DNA of 5,809 nt from a bacterium (GTDB lineage Bacteria > UBA3054). Under the pieces are notes generated by a model. The model worked only from the letters and a program-made list of their open reading frames with translations, was not told the origin of the DNA and searched no databases. A program made the position numbers and the translations under genes. Location of the stretch: contig JAFYIM010000275.1 of the NCBI GenBank assembly GCA_017538635.1, positions 1 through 5,809 on the forward strand, given 5' to 3'. This document shows, in pieces, positions 1-5,440 of the stretch; position 1 is the stretch's first letter, and each line of letters begins with the position of its first letter.

Positions 1-1265
1 AAGACTGTCAGGAATTTGAAGTCCCCGCTCAAGGGGAACTTTTTGATGAGCGGGTTGAAGTAATTGGTGTCAACCCCCAAGGGCATTAAATGGATGGGAA
101 CTTTTACGCCGGAATTCCTGAAGGTTTCCACGTTGAAAAGACTGGGGACCCAGACTTCGTCCATCTTGTTGCAGTGTTCCACCCATTCTTTGGGAAGGCC
201 TGTCACTTCCAGCATCGTGAATCCGATCTTGTAATTGCCAATACCCTCCGTCTTCTTCGTCACGAAGGCGTCGCCCTGGCCGTACACCACGCAGGGCGCC
301 TTGGGGTCAATAGCCCTGGCCTTCATGACGTTCACGTTGTAGTAGGGCGCCGCCTCCGGCTCCTCTATTGGAAAGACCGTGCCGACACCGTAGAGATAGC
401 GGTAAGAGACCGCCACGTTCTGGGCGTCCAGGTGCAGAAGCATTTCCTTGCTGCTCATGGCGTAGCCGTGCGGCCTGGAAACGGTAGAGAGCCAGTTGAC
501 GTTCTGCGTATAGCGTCCCTCGCAGGTCTTGGCCCATTTCTTCTTGAAGATCCCCTGGGACTTCAGGAAAATGTCGTTGTGGCTGACCTTGTTCTCCTTA
601 GTGGAGACGTTCTCGTGGTGGACGATGGTGGCTCCTCCGCAGCAAACGGTCTTGTAACCGGCAGCCTTGGCTCTCAAACAATAGTCGGTGTCCTCAAAGT
701 AAGCGAAGAAGTCTTCGCAAAGCAGACCTACTTTATCTATAACTTCTCTTTTGATGTAAGCGCAGGCGAAGACCACGCTCTCGACTTCGGAATTGAAAGG
801 ATATTGGTTCAGGTTCGCCTCGTTGCTGGCGACCTGCTGGCCCCAGTAGGGCCCGACCGGCATCCAGGCTCCCAAGTGCTGCAAAAGTCCGTTGGCCCTC
901 ACAAGGCGGCAGCCCACCACGCCGACGTCCGGAGACTCATAAGCCGCCTCCTGCATCTTCGTGAGCCAGTCGCCCTTCTCCTCCAGGACCTCCGTGTCGT
1001 TATTTAGAAGCAGGATGTCCGAATCCGGAGGCGTCAACTTTATGGCGACGTTGTTGCCCTTTGGGAATCCTAAGTTGGCGTTGTTAAAAACGCACTTTAA
1101 ATCCTTCTGGCTTTTTAAGTATTCGATCGTTCCGTCCGTGCTGCCGTTGTCGGCCACATAGATCGTGTAATCGGGATGAGTCGTGTAATGCCTAAGCGTG
1201 TCAAGGCAGCGCTTGGTATAGCTCAAGCCGTTCCAGGTAAGAATAATTATTGATACTTTCCGCAT
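1..1265 (-). CDS. Two-domain glycosyltransferase (GT2 followed by GT-B/GT4-like domain), C-terminus cut by window edge
   Basis: At least 421 codons are open from the ATG at 1263-1265 to the left edge, with no stop, so the C-terminus lies outside the window. The N-terminus VSIIILTWNG is the typical first strand of family 2 glycosyltransferases. It is followed by VADNGSTDGT (about residues 37-46, nucleotide-binding loop), LLLNNDTEV (85-93, the metal/UDP-binding Asp region with N88 N89 D90) and FAYFEDTDYC (about 187-196, E191/D192 as candidate catalytic pair). This layout is like rhamnosyltransferase-type GT2 enzymes. From about residue 255 a second domain begins (SRPHGYAMSSKEMLLHL) and continues through DEVWVPS to PLGVDTNYFNP (395-405), the hinge motif of GT-B family 4 enzymes. 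The protein should act at the cytoplasmic side, transferring two sugars from activated donors during assembly of a surface polysaccharide or glycoprotein glycan; the sugars cannot be read. No signal peptide or membrane span is visible. The start has its own promoter but no good Shine-Dalgarno site. Domain assignment is confident; substrate is unknown. Confidence 0.9.
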   Translation of the reverse strand, partial: MRKVSIIILTWNGLSYTKRCLDTLRHYTTHPDYTIYVADNGSTDGTIEYLKSQKDLKCVFNNANLGFPKGNNVAIKLTPPDSDILLLNNDTEVLEEKGDWLTKMQEAAYESPDVGVVGCRLVRANGLLQHLGAWMPVGPYWGQQVASNEANLNQYPFNSEVESVVFACAYIKREVIDKVGLLCEDFFAYFEDTDYCLRAKAAGYKTVCCGGATIVHHENVSTKENKVSHNDIFLKSQGIFKKKWAKTCEGRYTQNVNWLSTVSRPHGYAMSSKEMLLHLDAQNVAVSYRYLYGVGTVFPIEEPEAAPYYNVNVMKARAIDPKAPCVVYGQGDAFVTKKTEGIGNYKIGFTMLEVTGLPKEWVEHCNKMDEVWVPSLFNVETFRNSGVKVPIHLMPLGVDTNYFNPLIKKFPLSGDFKFLTV

Positions 1266-1293
1266 ATTTTCTGCTTATTTATCTATAAAGGAT

Positions 1294-1302
1294 ATTATAG
1301 CA
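1294..1302 (-). promoter_or_regulatory. Extended -10 promoter of the glycosyltransferase gene
   Basis: On the minus strand the sequence reads TGCTATAAT, a perfect TATAAT (1294-1299) with the extended TGn element (1300-1302). The -35 region is weak: CTGAAC lies about 18 bases upstream, inside the end of the recombinase gene, and matches TTGACA at three of six positions. Transcription would start near 1287, giving a leader of only about 20 bases before the ATG. A 6-bp inverted repeat, CTATAA (1283-1288) and TTATAG (1295-1300), covers the -10 and the presumed start point and could be an operator or simple AT-rich coincidence. The call rests on consensus match and position only. Confidence 0.6.
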
Positions 1303-1319
1303 AAAAATGGTGCGCCAGT

Positions 1320-2219
1320 TCAGCCATGGGGATGGAATTTTTTGTGGAGTTTCTTCAAGTGGCTGTACTCAACGTGAGTGTATTTTTCCGTAGTGACGAC
1401 CGAGGAGTGGCCGAGCATTTCCTGGACTACTCTCAGATCGGCGCCGTGGATGATCAGATGTGTGGCGAAGCTGTGCCTGAGGACGTGCGGAGATATGTCT
1501 TTCTGTATATCGGCTTCCTGGGCGTATTTTTTGATGCGCATCCAGAAATTTATCCTTGTCATTGGCTTTCCTAAGCGCGTCAGAAAAGCCTCTTTCCGCC
1601 TGGGCTCCTCGGTGCGCGTTGCCAAGTATTTCCTAACCGCTTCGCAGGCGACCTTACCGATGGGCACGATCCTTGTTTTGTTGCCTTTGCCGGTCACCTG
1701 AAGATATCCCTCGTCCAGGTCCATTTCGCCTTTTTTCAGCTTCACCAGTTCGCTGACGCGCAAACCGGTGGCGTAAAGAAGCTCGAGCATGGCGGCGTCG
1801 CGCAAGCCGGAAGAAGTGTCTTTGTCAGGCGCTGCCAGAAGGCGCGACACTTCCTCCTCGGTCAAAACGTGCGGCAGCACTTTCGCCAGTTTCGGTGATT
1901 CGACCAGTTTCGGAACGTCTGTCTTGAGCTGCCCTTCCTCAACTCCGAAACGGTAGAACATCCTTAAGCTGATGAGCTCCCTGGCCGCCGTCGCGGTCGC
2001 CACGCGCTCCTCGTAGCGCTCGCCGAGGTAATCTGTGATGGTGTCCGGCGTCACATCGTTCCAATCGGAAAGGCCCTGCTTTTCGCAATAGGCGGCGAAG
2101 CCTACCAAATCGCTTCGGTAGGCTTCGCAGGTATTGCGCGCCAGACCTTTCTCAACGCGCAGGTATTCTTCGAACCACTTGATGGGCGGGCCGAAGTTGT
2201 TTTCAGGCAGTTTGCTTAT
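1320..2219 (-). CDS. xerD: Tyrosine recombinase, XerD type; start codon probably non-standard (ATA)
   Basis: XerC/XerD cut and rejoin DNA at dif sites to resolve chromosome dimers at division. Numbered from the ATA at 2217-2219 (299 residues), all six catalytic residues of the family are present: R154 (ATGLRVSEL), K178 (TGKGNKTRIVPIG), H245 and R248 (SPHVLRHSFATH), H271 (EMLGHSS) and nucleophile Y280 (TTEKYTHV). These are within a few positions of E. coli XerD (R148, K172, H244, R247, H270, Y279; 298 residues). The tail HLKKLHKKFHP looks more like XerD than XerC. The N-terminal SAM-like DNA-binding domain begins with KWFEEYLRVEKGL and NTCEAYRSDL, encoded upstream of the first conventional start (TTG, 2106-2108). 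Starting at that TTG would give 262 residues and lose this helix. No ATG, GTG or TTG occurs in frame between 2108 and the upstream in-frame stop near 2313, so I place the start at ATA overlapping the preceding stop; CTG at 2208-2210 (296 residues) is an alternative. Family call is firm; the exact start is uncertain. Confidence 0.88.
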   Translation of the reverse strand: MSKLPENNFGPPIKWFEEYLRVEKGLARNTCEAYRSDLVGFAAYCEKQGLSDWNDVTPDTITDYLGERYEERVATATAARELISLRMFYRFGVEEGQLKTDVPKLVESPKLAKVLPHVLTEEEVSRLLAAPDKDTSSGLRDAAMLELLYATGLRVSELVKLKKGEMDLDEGYLQVTGKGNKTRIVPIGKVACEAVRKYLATRTEEPRRKEAFLTRLGKPMTRINFWMRIKKYAQEADIQKDISPHVLRHSFATHLIIHGADLRVVQEMLGHSSVVTTEKYTHVEYSHLKKLHKKFHPHG

Positions 2220-3481
2220 TTCAGTTTTCCTTTGGCTTTCTTGCCCTGTTTGACGTCCACGCTCATCGGGAAACTTCCGGAAGCGATCCAGACTTTGCCC
2301 TTCTTGGCCGTGTCAGTGGCAGAAGTGCCGATCATAGCGAAAGTAAAGGGCAGGAACATCTCGCGGGCTTTGCCGTCAGAAGAGGAAGCGTTCAGGCCGG
2401 TTGAGCCTACGATCGCACCTTTCTTTAACGCAAACTTCACTTTTAAGCTCCCGTCTTTCATGGTTTTGATATCCAATTTTTTAGATGGTCCCTTGGAATC
2501 GGAAACTTTGTGCTGCCTTTTGTTCTTCTTGACTTTTGTTTCCGTTCCGTCGCCGGGCAGGAAGAAGAGGTCGTGGCCCACGAAGAAGGCAATGTCAAAA
2601 TCTGACAAGTTGGCCATCACAGAAGCATGATCAGACATATCCACGCAAAAACTGATCTTCATGCTGTCTTTTTGAGATTTTTTAAACTTCTGGTTGAATT
2701 TAACTTTCTGGCCCGTCAAAGTCCCATAGCCTTTAAAATACACCGGGGCGCTGTCCGTGTTGGTAAGCTGCTGGATCTCGGTGTTGTTGCCGCCGATCAT
2801 CAGCTTGGAAGTGACCCTCACGGCTTCCGTGTCAATGTTCTGCTGTGGATAGGCAAGAGCCGCAGCCAGGTTAGGCGATTCGTTTGTCTGGACTGTGTTT
2901 GGAAGAACGGAAGTCTGTACCTGCACGGAAACTTTATCAACGTCGCCTATCATGTAACTTGTAGGGGCCAACGTGGAGCAGCGGCCGGTGAATCCGACAT
3001 AGCGGTCCTTTGTTTCCTGAGTGCAGACGACGTAATTGGCGGTGTTGTAAGGCTCCGCATAGTCGTTCTCGACAGTGCCGTAGACGTCAGCATCAACATA
3101 ATGGGCAACGCTAAGATTCGTGCTCTCACGGGAGGTGATGATGTTGACCTGGTTGACTGCGTTGTTTTCCTCCGGTATATTGGCCACGGTAAAAATGAAA
3201 AGATTAGAAAAAAGTCCGGCGCCGTAACCTACGAAGAGCTGACTCTTGGGATAGACTTTTTCGGAGTCCTGAATTCTTTGAGTTTCAACAGTCGTGCCGG
3301 AAGATTTCAAACGCATCGAAGCGTCGTTGACATTGTTGTCCTGCATGTCAACTTTGTAGGACAGCGCACCTATCTTGCCGTCGCCGTTGATCTCTACCTG
3401 GATATTGGTGTTTTCCAATATCGCGCCTAAGGCCATGCCGCAAAAGGCGGCTATGGCGCCAATAAGGTAAACCTTACGCAT
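2216..3481 (-). CDS. Exported protein of unknown function, 421 residues, lysine-rich C-terminal region
   Basis: I do not recognise a family. The start is well supported: AGGAGAGG (3489-3496) lies 7 bases before the ATG. Residues 1-20 form a signal peptide, with R2/K3, a hydrophobic core (VYLIGAIAAFCGMAL) and a likely cleavage after ALGA. A lipobox is not evident, because C14 sits inside the hydrophobic core. The mature part is rich in Asn, Thr, Ser, Gln and Val with alternating hydrophobic residues, suggesting beta structure. Two cysteines (C153 and C168) could form a disulfide; C279 is unpaired. Residues about 262-272, 316-336 and 411-421 are strongly lysine-rich. No transmembrane helix follows the signal, so it is probably periplasmic or outer-surface. 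Its stop overlaps the recombinase frame, so the two are probably co-transcribed and translationally coupled, although no functional link between them is obvious. It is divergent from the exported protein gene at 3698. Confidence 0.85.
   Translation of the reverse strand: MRKVYLIGAIAAFCGMALGAILENTNIQVEINGDGKIGALSYKVDMQDNNVNDASMRLKSSGTTVETQRIQDSEKVYPKSQLFVGYGAGLFSNLFIFTVANIPEENNAVNQVNIITSRESTNLSVAHYVDADVYGTVENDYAEPYNTANYVVCTQETKDRYVGFTGRCSTLAPTSYMIGDVDKVSVQVQTSVLPNTVQTNESPNLAAALAYPQQNIDTEAVRVTSKLMIGGNNTEIQQLTNTDSAPVYFKGYGTLTGQKVKFNQKFKKSQKDSMKISFCVDMSDHASVMANLSDFDIAFFVGHDLFFLPGDGTETKVKKNKRQHKVSDSKGPSKKLDIKTMKDGSLKVKFALKKGAIVGSTGLNASSSDGKAREMFLPFTFAMIGTSATDTAKKGKVWIASGSFPMSVDVKQGKKAKGKLK
2217..2233 (-). 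promoter_or_regulatory. Ribosome binding site and putative ATA start overlapping the upstream stop
   Basis: The minus strand reads AAAGGA (2228-2233), an 8-base spacer, then ATA (2217-2219), the last two bases of which form the start of the TAA stop (2216-2218) of the upstream gene. This has the geometry of a normal ATGA stop/start overlap, with A in place of G. The Shine-Dalgarno match and spacing favour this position over CTG at 2208-2210, which has no suitable site in front of it. Initiation at ATA is inferred, not shown. Confidence 0.5.
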
Positions 3482-3488
3482 AATTAAT

Positions 3489-3540
3489 CCTCTCCTACAA
3501 GGGTTAAATGTTCGTTAAATTATTATTGTCCATTGTACCA
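3489..3540 (-). promoter_or_regulatory. Promoter and ribosome binding site of the 421-residue exported protein gene
   Basis: On the minus strand TGGTACAAT (3532-3540) is an extended -10 element matching TATAAT at five of six positions with TGn in front. A weak -35, TTGCTC, lies 18 bases upstream. The predicted transcript starts near 3525 with a leader of about 44 bases ending in the strong Shine-Dalgarno sequence AGGAGAGG (3489-3496). Confidence 0.55.
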
Positions 3541-3594
3541 TATATAGTGGAAAAAGAGCAAGGCTTCCCCAACTTCTAGTCCCCCTGAGCTCGG

Positions 3595-3654
3595 CAAAAG
3601 GGCGTTTTGACTTCTAAAAACCCTTTTGGTAGACTATTTATTCCCTAAAGTAGT
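3595..3654. promoter_or_regulatory. Two adjacent inverted repeats in the divergent intergenic region
   Basis: CAAAAGGG (3595-3602) is a perfect 8-bp inverted match to CCCTTTTG (3621-3628). Inside it TTTT (3605-3608) can pair with AAAA (3617-3620), so a longer interrupted hairpin is possible. Directly after it, ACTATTTA (3633-3640) pairs with TAAAGTAGT (3646-3654) with one bulged G. There is no gene running into the region from either side, so a terminator role is unlikely. Both repeats sit over or just before promoter-like elements of the plus-strand gene, so a regulator-binding role is possible but inferred. Confidence 0.4.
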
Positions 3655-3661
3655 GTATAAT
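3607..3661 (+). promoter_or_regulatory. Candidate promoter(s) of the BamE-like / small basic protein / tpiA unit
   Basis: A perfect TATAAT lies at 3656-3661, about 36 bases before the ATG at 3698; its -35 region is poor. A second possibility is TTGACT (3607-3612), 17 bases, TAGACT (3630-3635), which matches the consensus at five and four positions. They may be tandem promoters. The TATAAT is the stronger single element. The gene's Shine-Dalgarno site GGAG is at 3688-3691. Confidence 0.5.
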
Positions 3662-3697
3662 TAAACTGTAAGAACGAAAGTAACCACGGAGACTGTT

Positions 3698-4423
3698 ATG
3701 AAAAACAAAATTGTCTTGAGCCTTCTCCTTGCGACGGTCGTCGCTTCGCTTTGCGTTTACGCAGAAACCATCACTATGACTAACAAAAAGACCTACACCG
3801 GCGAGATCCTCGACATGGACAACGACGGCGTGAAGCTGAAAGACAAGAACAAAGGCATGACGGTCTTTTTGAAGTGGGACAACATGACATTGTCTTCCAT
3901 CAAAGAGCACAATCCCGACCTTTACGAAAAGAAAGTGGCCGAAAGGAAAGCCGAGATTGAAAAGCAAAAAAAAGAGCTCGGCCTCGTGAAATACACCAGT
4001 CCTGAAGGCAAAGAGATCTTCGTAACTCCCGAACGTAAGACAGAGCTTGAGAACCGCGCCAAGGGCCTCGATCTCTATCAGGGCAAATGGATGCCCACCA
4101 ACCAGGTCGCCGAACTGAAGCATGATGCCGAAATGAAGAAGCAGGGCAAAGTCAAATACGACGGCAAGTGGTACAACGCTGAGGAAGTTCAGGATATCGA
4201 GACCTTCAAGAAAAACAAAGGTTTAAGAGTCGGAATGAAAGCCGAGGAAGTCAAGGCCGCCTGGGGCGAACCCACGAGCGTCCGCAAGTCCGCCGACTTC
4301 TCTTCCCGTAAGCGGGAGATGTGGATCTACGTCAAGGAAGAGCAGGAAATAGAAGACCGCGTCGTGATGGAACAGGACCAGGTCCTGCAGATCATGACCA
4401 ACCAACCGGTAGAAGATTTTTAA
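3698..4423 (+). CDS. Exported protein with SH3-like N-terminal region and BamE/SmpA-like C-terminal domain
   Basis: This 241-residue protein has a clear signal peptide (K2, K4, hydrophobic core VLSLLLATVVASLCV) with likely cleavage after VYA at residue 22. Residues 23-70 (ITMTNKKTYTGEILDMDNDG, then MTVFLKWDNM) read as short beta strands of a small barrel, a fold prediction only. Residues about 75-95 are a charged Lys/Glu helix, probably a short coiled coil. Two short related segments follow, YQGKW (127-131) and YDGKW (154-158), spaced 27 residues. Residues 178-192 (VGMKAEEVKAAWGEP), then MWIYV (208-212) and a closing strand VLQIMTN, fit the SmpA/OmlA/BamE-like pattern: Gly-Met, helix with conserved Val, Trp-Gly-x-Pro and beta hairpin. 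BamE proteins help outer-membrane protein assembly, but many unrelated exported proteins share this fold and there is no lipobox here, so the role is unknown. GGAG at 3688-3691 supports the start. It leads the unit containing the small basic protein and tpiA, with no terminator between. Confidence 0.85.
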   Translation: MKNKIVLSLLLATVVASLCVYAETITMTNKKTYTGEILDMDNDGVKLKDKNKGMTVFLKWDNMTLSSIKEHNPDLYEKKVAERKAEIEKQKKELGLVKYTSPEGKEIFVTPERKTELENRAKGLDLYQGKWMPTNQVAELKHDAEMKKQGKVKYDGKWYNAEEVQDIETFKKNKGLRVGMKAEEVKAAWGEPTSVRKSADFSSRKREMWIYVKEEQEIEDRVVMEQDQVLQIMTNQPVEDF

Positions 4424-4456
4424 TTAACAATAAAATAAAGAAAAGGAGTTAATCTT

Positions 4457-4609
4457 ATGTCCAGGCATCCCAGTTTCGGACGCGGCGGCATCACCAAGAA
4501 ACGCAACGTCCTCAAACGTCTTGAGCGCATCGACCTGCTCAGAAAACAGAATCGTTACAAAGAAGGCCAGACCGTTTACGGCCTGCCCAAAACCAAATTC
4601 GAACAGTAA
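4457..4609 (+). CDS. Small basic protein, PVC-type (50 residues)
   Basis: The ATG at 4457 is preceded by AAGGAG (4443-4448) at 8 bases. The 50-residue product is very basic, with the core KKRNVLKRLERIDLLRK and the tail VYGLPKTKFEQ. This arrangement (Ser-rich N-terminus, KRNVLKRxERI helix, KEGQ, then GLPKTK) matches, from memory, the small basic protein family of Chlamydiae and Verrucomicrobia and their relatives. The biochemical role of the family is not established to my knowledge. Size, charge and expression context suggest a ribosome- or nucleic-acid-associated protein. There is no signal peptide, so it is cytoplasmic. It sits 33 bases after the BamE-like gene and 6 bases before tpiA, whose Shine-Dalgarno site overlaps its stop, so translation with tpiA is probably coupled. 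Confidence 0.88.
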   Translation: MSRHPSFGRGGITKKRNVLKRLERIDLLRKQNRYKEGQTVYGLPKTKFEQ

Positions 4610-4618
4610 GGAAAAATG
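4607..4618 (+). promoter_or_regulatory. tpiA ribosome binding site overlapping the preceding stop codon
   Basis: TAAGGA (4607-4612) contains both the stop of the small basic protein gene and the Shine-Dalgarno core of tpiA. Only three bases separate AAGGA from the ATG at 4616, which is shorter than usual. This suggests that ribosomes finishing the small gene reinitiate on tpiA. Confidence 0.65.
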
Positions 4619-5365
4619 AGAACACCCGTTATTGCCGGCAACTGGAAAATGAACAAGACCGTTGCCGAAGCCGTTGCCCTTGCCAGCGAGATCAAAGAAA
4701 AAGTCGCTGGCGTTGAGAACGTCAAAATAATCGTTTGCCCCGTCTTCACCGCGGTCAAATCCGTGGCCGACGTTTTGAAAGGCACGAACGTCAAAGTCGG
4801 CGCCCAGGATATGTACTGGGAAACTTCCGGCGCCTATACCGGCGAAGTGAGCGGCGAAATGCTCATGGAAGCCGGCGCTGAATACGTCATCATCGGTCAC
4901 TCTGAACGCCGCCAGTATTTCGGCGAAACGAACGAGACCGTCAACAAGAAACTCAAAAAAGCCCTCTCCATCGGCCTCAAGCCGATCGTCTGCATCGGCG
5001 AAACTTTGGCTGACCGCGAAGCCGGCACGACCGAAGCCGTCGTCAGAAAGCAGGTGAAAGAAGGTTTCGTCGGCCTGACCGCCGATGAAATGAAGGGCAC
5101 CATCATTGCCTATGAGCCCGTCTGGGCCATCGGCACCGGCAAGACCGCCACGGCCGAGCAGGCCGAGGCCGTCCACGCCTTCGTCCGCAACCTCATTGCC
5201 CAGCTTTGGGACAAAGAGACTGCGGATGCCGTCATAATCCAGTACGGCGGCAGCATGAAGCCCGAGAACGTCGCTTCCCTTTTGGCCCAGCCCGATATCG
5301 ACGGCGGCCTGATCGGCGGCGCGGCCCTGAAGGCTGATTCTTTCGAGAAACTGGTCAAGTTCTGA
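4616..5365 (+). CDS. tpiA: Triosephosphate isomerase
   Basis: The enzyme interconverts dihydroxyacetone phosphate and glyceraldehyde 3-phosphate in glycolysis and gluconeogenesis, in the cytoplasm as a dimer. At 249 residues it has the normal length and all signature parts: GNWKMN with catalytic Lys11, GHSERR with electrophilic His95, [12 protein letters not shown] with catalytic base Glu167 and the phosphate-gripping loop 6, and YGGS (210-213) followed by [11 protein letters not shown] near the C-terminus for phosphate binding. No key residue is missing. Codon use is strongly biased to C- and G-ending codons, as expected for a highly expressed gene; this also creates a long spurious open frame on the other strand. 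It is the last gene before a strong terminator. It is not next to gapA, pgk or secG in this window, unlike in many other bacteria. Confidence 0.98.
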   Translation: MRTPVIAGNWKMNKTVAEAVALASEIKEKVAGVENVKIIVCPVFTAVKSVADVLKGTNVKVGAQDMYWETSGAYTGEVSGEMLMEAGAEYVIIGHSERRQYFGETNETVNKKLKKALSIGLKPIVCIGETLADREAGTTEAVVRKQVKEGFVGLTADEMKGTIIAYEPVWAIGTGKTATAEQAEAVHAFVRNLIAQLWDKETADAVIIQYGGSMKPENVASLLAQPDIDGGLIGGAALKADSFEKLVKF

Positions 5366-5377
5366 TTTGACCGAAAC

Positions 5378-5410
5378 AAAAAGCCATGCCGCCAAAGGCA
5401 TGGCTTTTTT
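5378..5410 (+). terminator. Rho-independent terminator after tpiA
   Basis: A perfect 10-bp stem pairs AAGCCATGCC (5381-5390) with GGCATGGCTT (5397-5406) around the loop GCCAAA. A run of six T (5405-5410) follows, and an A-run precedes the stem, so the hairpin could extend by two or three A-T pairs. It starts 13 bases after the tpiA stop. Confidence 0.92.
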
Positions 5411-5440
5411 ATTCCCCCACAAAAAACAGGAGGAGAAAAA

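Noticed and set aside
90..1007. 305-codon open frame on the plus strand
   Set aside because: It is antisense to the glycosyltransferase, whose motifs are unmistakable; its product has no recognisable motif and no ribosome site.
1266..1319. A dif site near the recombinase gene
   Set aside because: No 28-bp sequence with two 11-bp arms resembling known dif sites is visible here or in the other intergenic regions.
1301..1340. Terminator between the recombinase and the glycosyltransferase (T-run after ATGG...CCAT)
   Set aside because: The possible stem is only three or four base pairs, too weak for a Rho-independent terminator; the T-run is part of the promoter spacer.
1320..2219. The recombinase as an integrase of a mobile element or integron
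   Set aside because: Length, residue spacing and XerD-like tail fit the housekeeping type; there is no attachment site, tRNA gene, direct repeat or cargo nearby.
2206..2313. A -1 frameshift fusing the exported protein to XerD
   Set aside because: The recombinase frame is open upstream of the stop, but there is no canonical slippery heptamer followed by a structure, and a fusion of a secreted protein with a cytoplasmic recombinase makes no sense. A non-standard start is simpler.
2627..3430. 267-codon open frame on the plus strand, with a shorter one at 2232-2630
   Set aside because: Both are antisense to the 421-residue exported protein, which has a signal peptide and a strong ribosome site; the antisense products look random.
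3638..4123. 161-codon open frame on the minus strand
   Set aside because: It is the complement of the BamE-like gene and its promoter region; no supporting start signal or motif.
4424..5422. 332-codon open frame on the minus strand opposite tpiA
   Set aside because: It lies entirely antisense to a certain tpiA and the small basic protein gene, starts beyond the terminator, and has a Phe/Asp/Gly-rich composition typical of the complement of a codon-biased gene.
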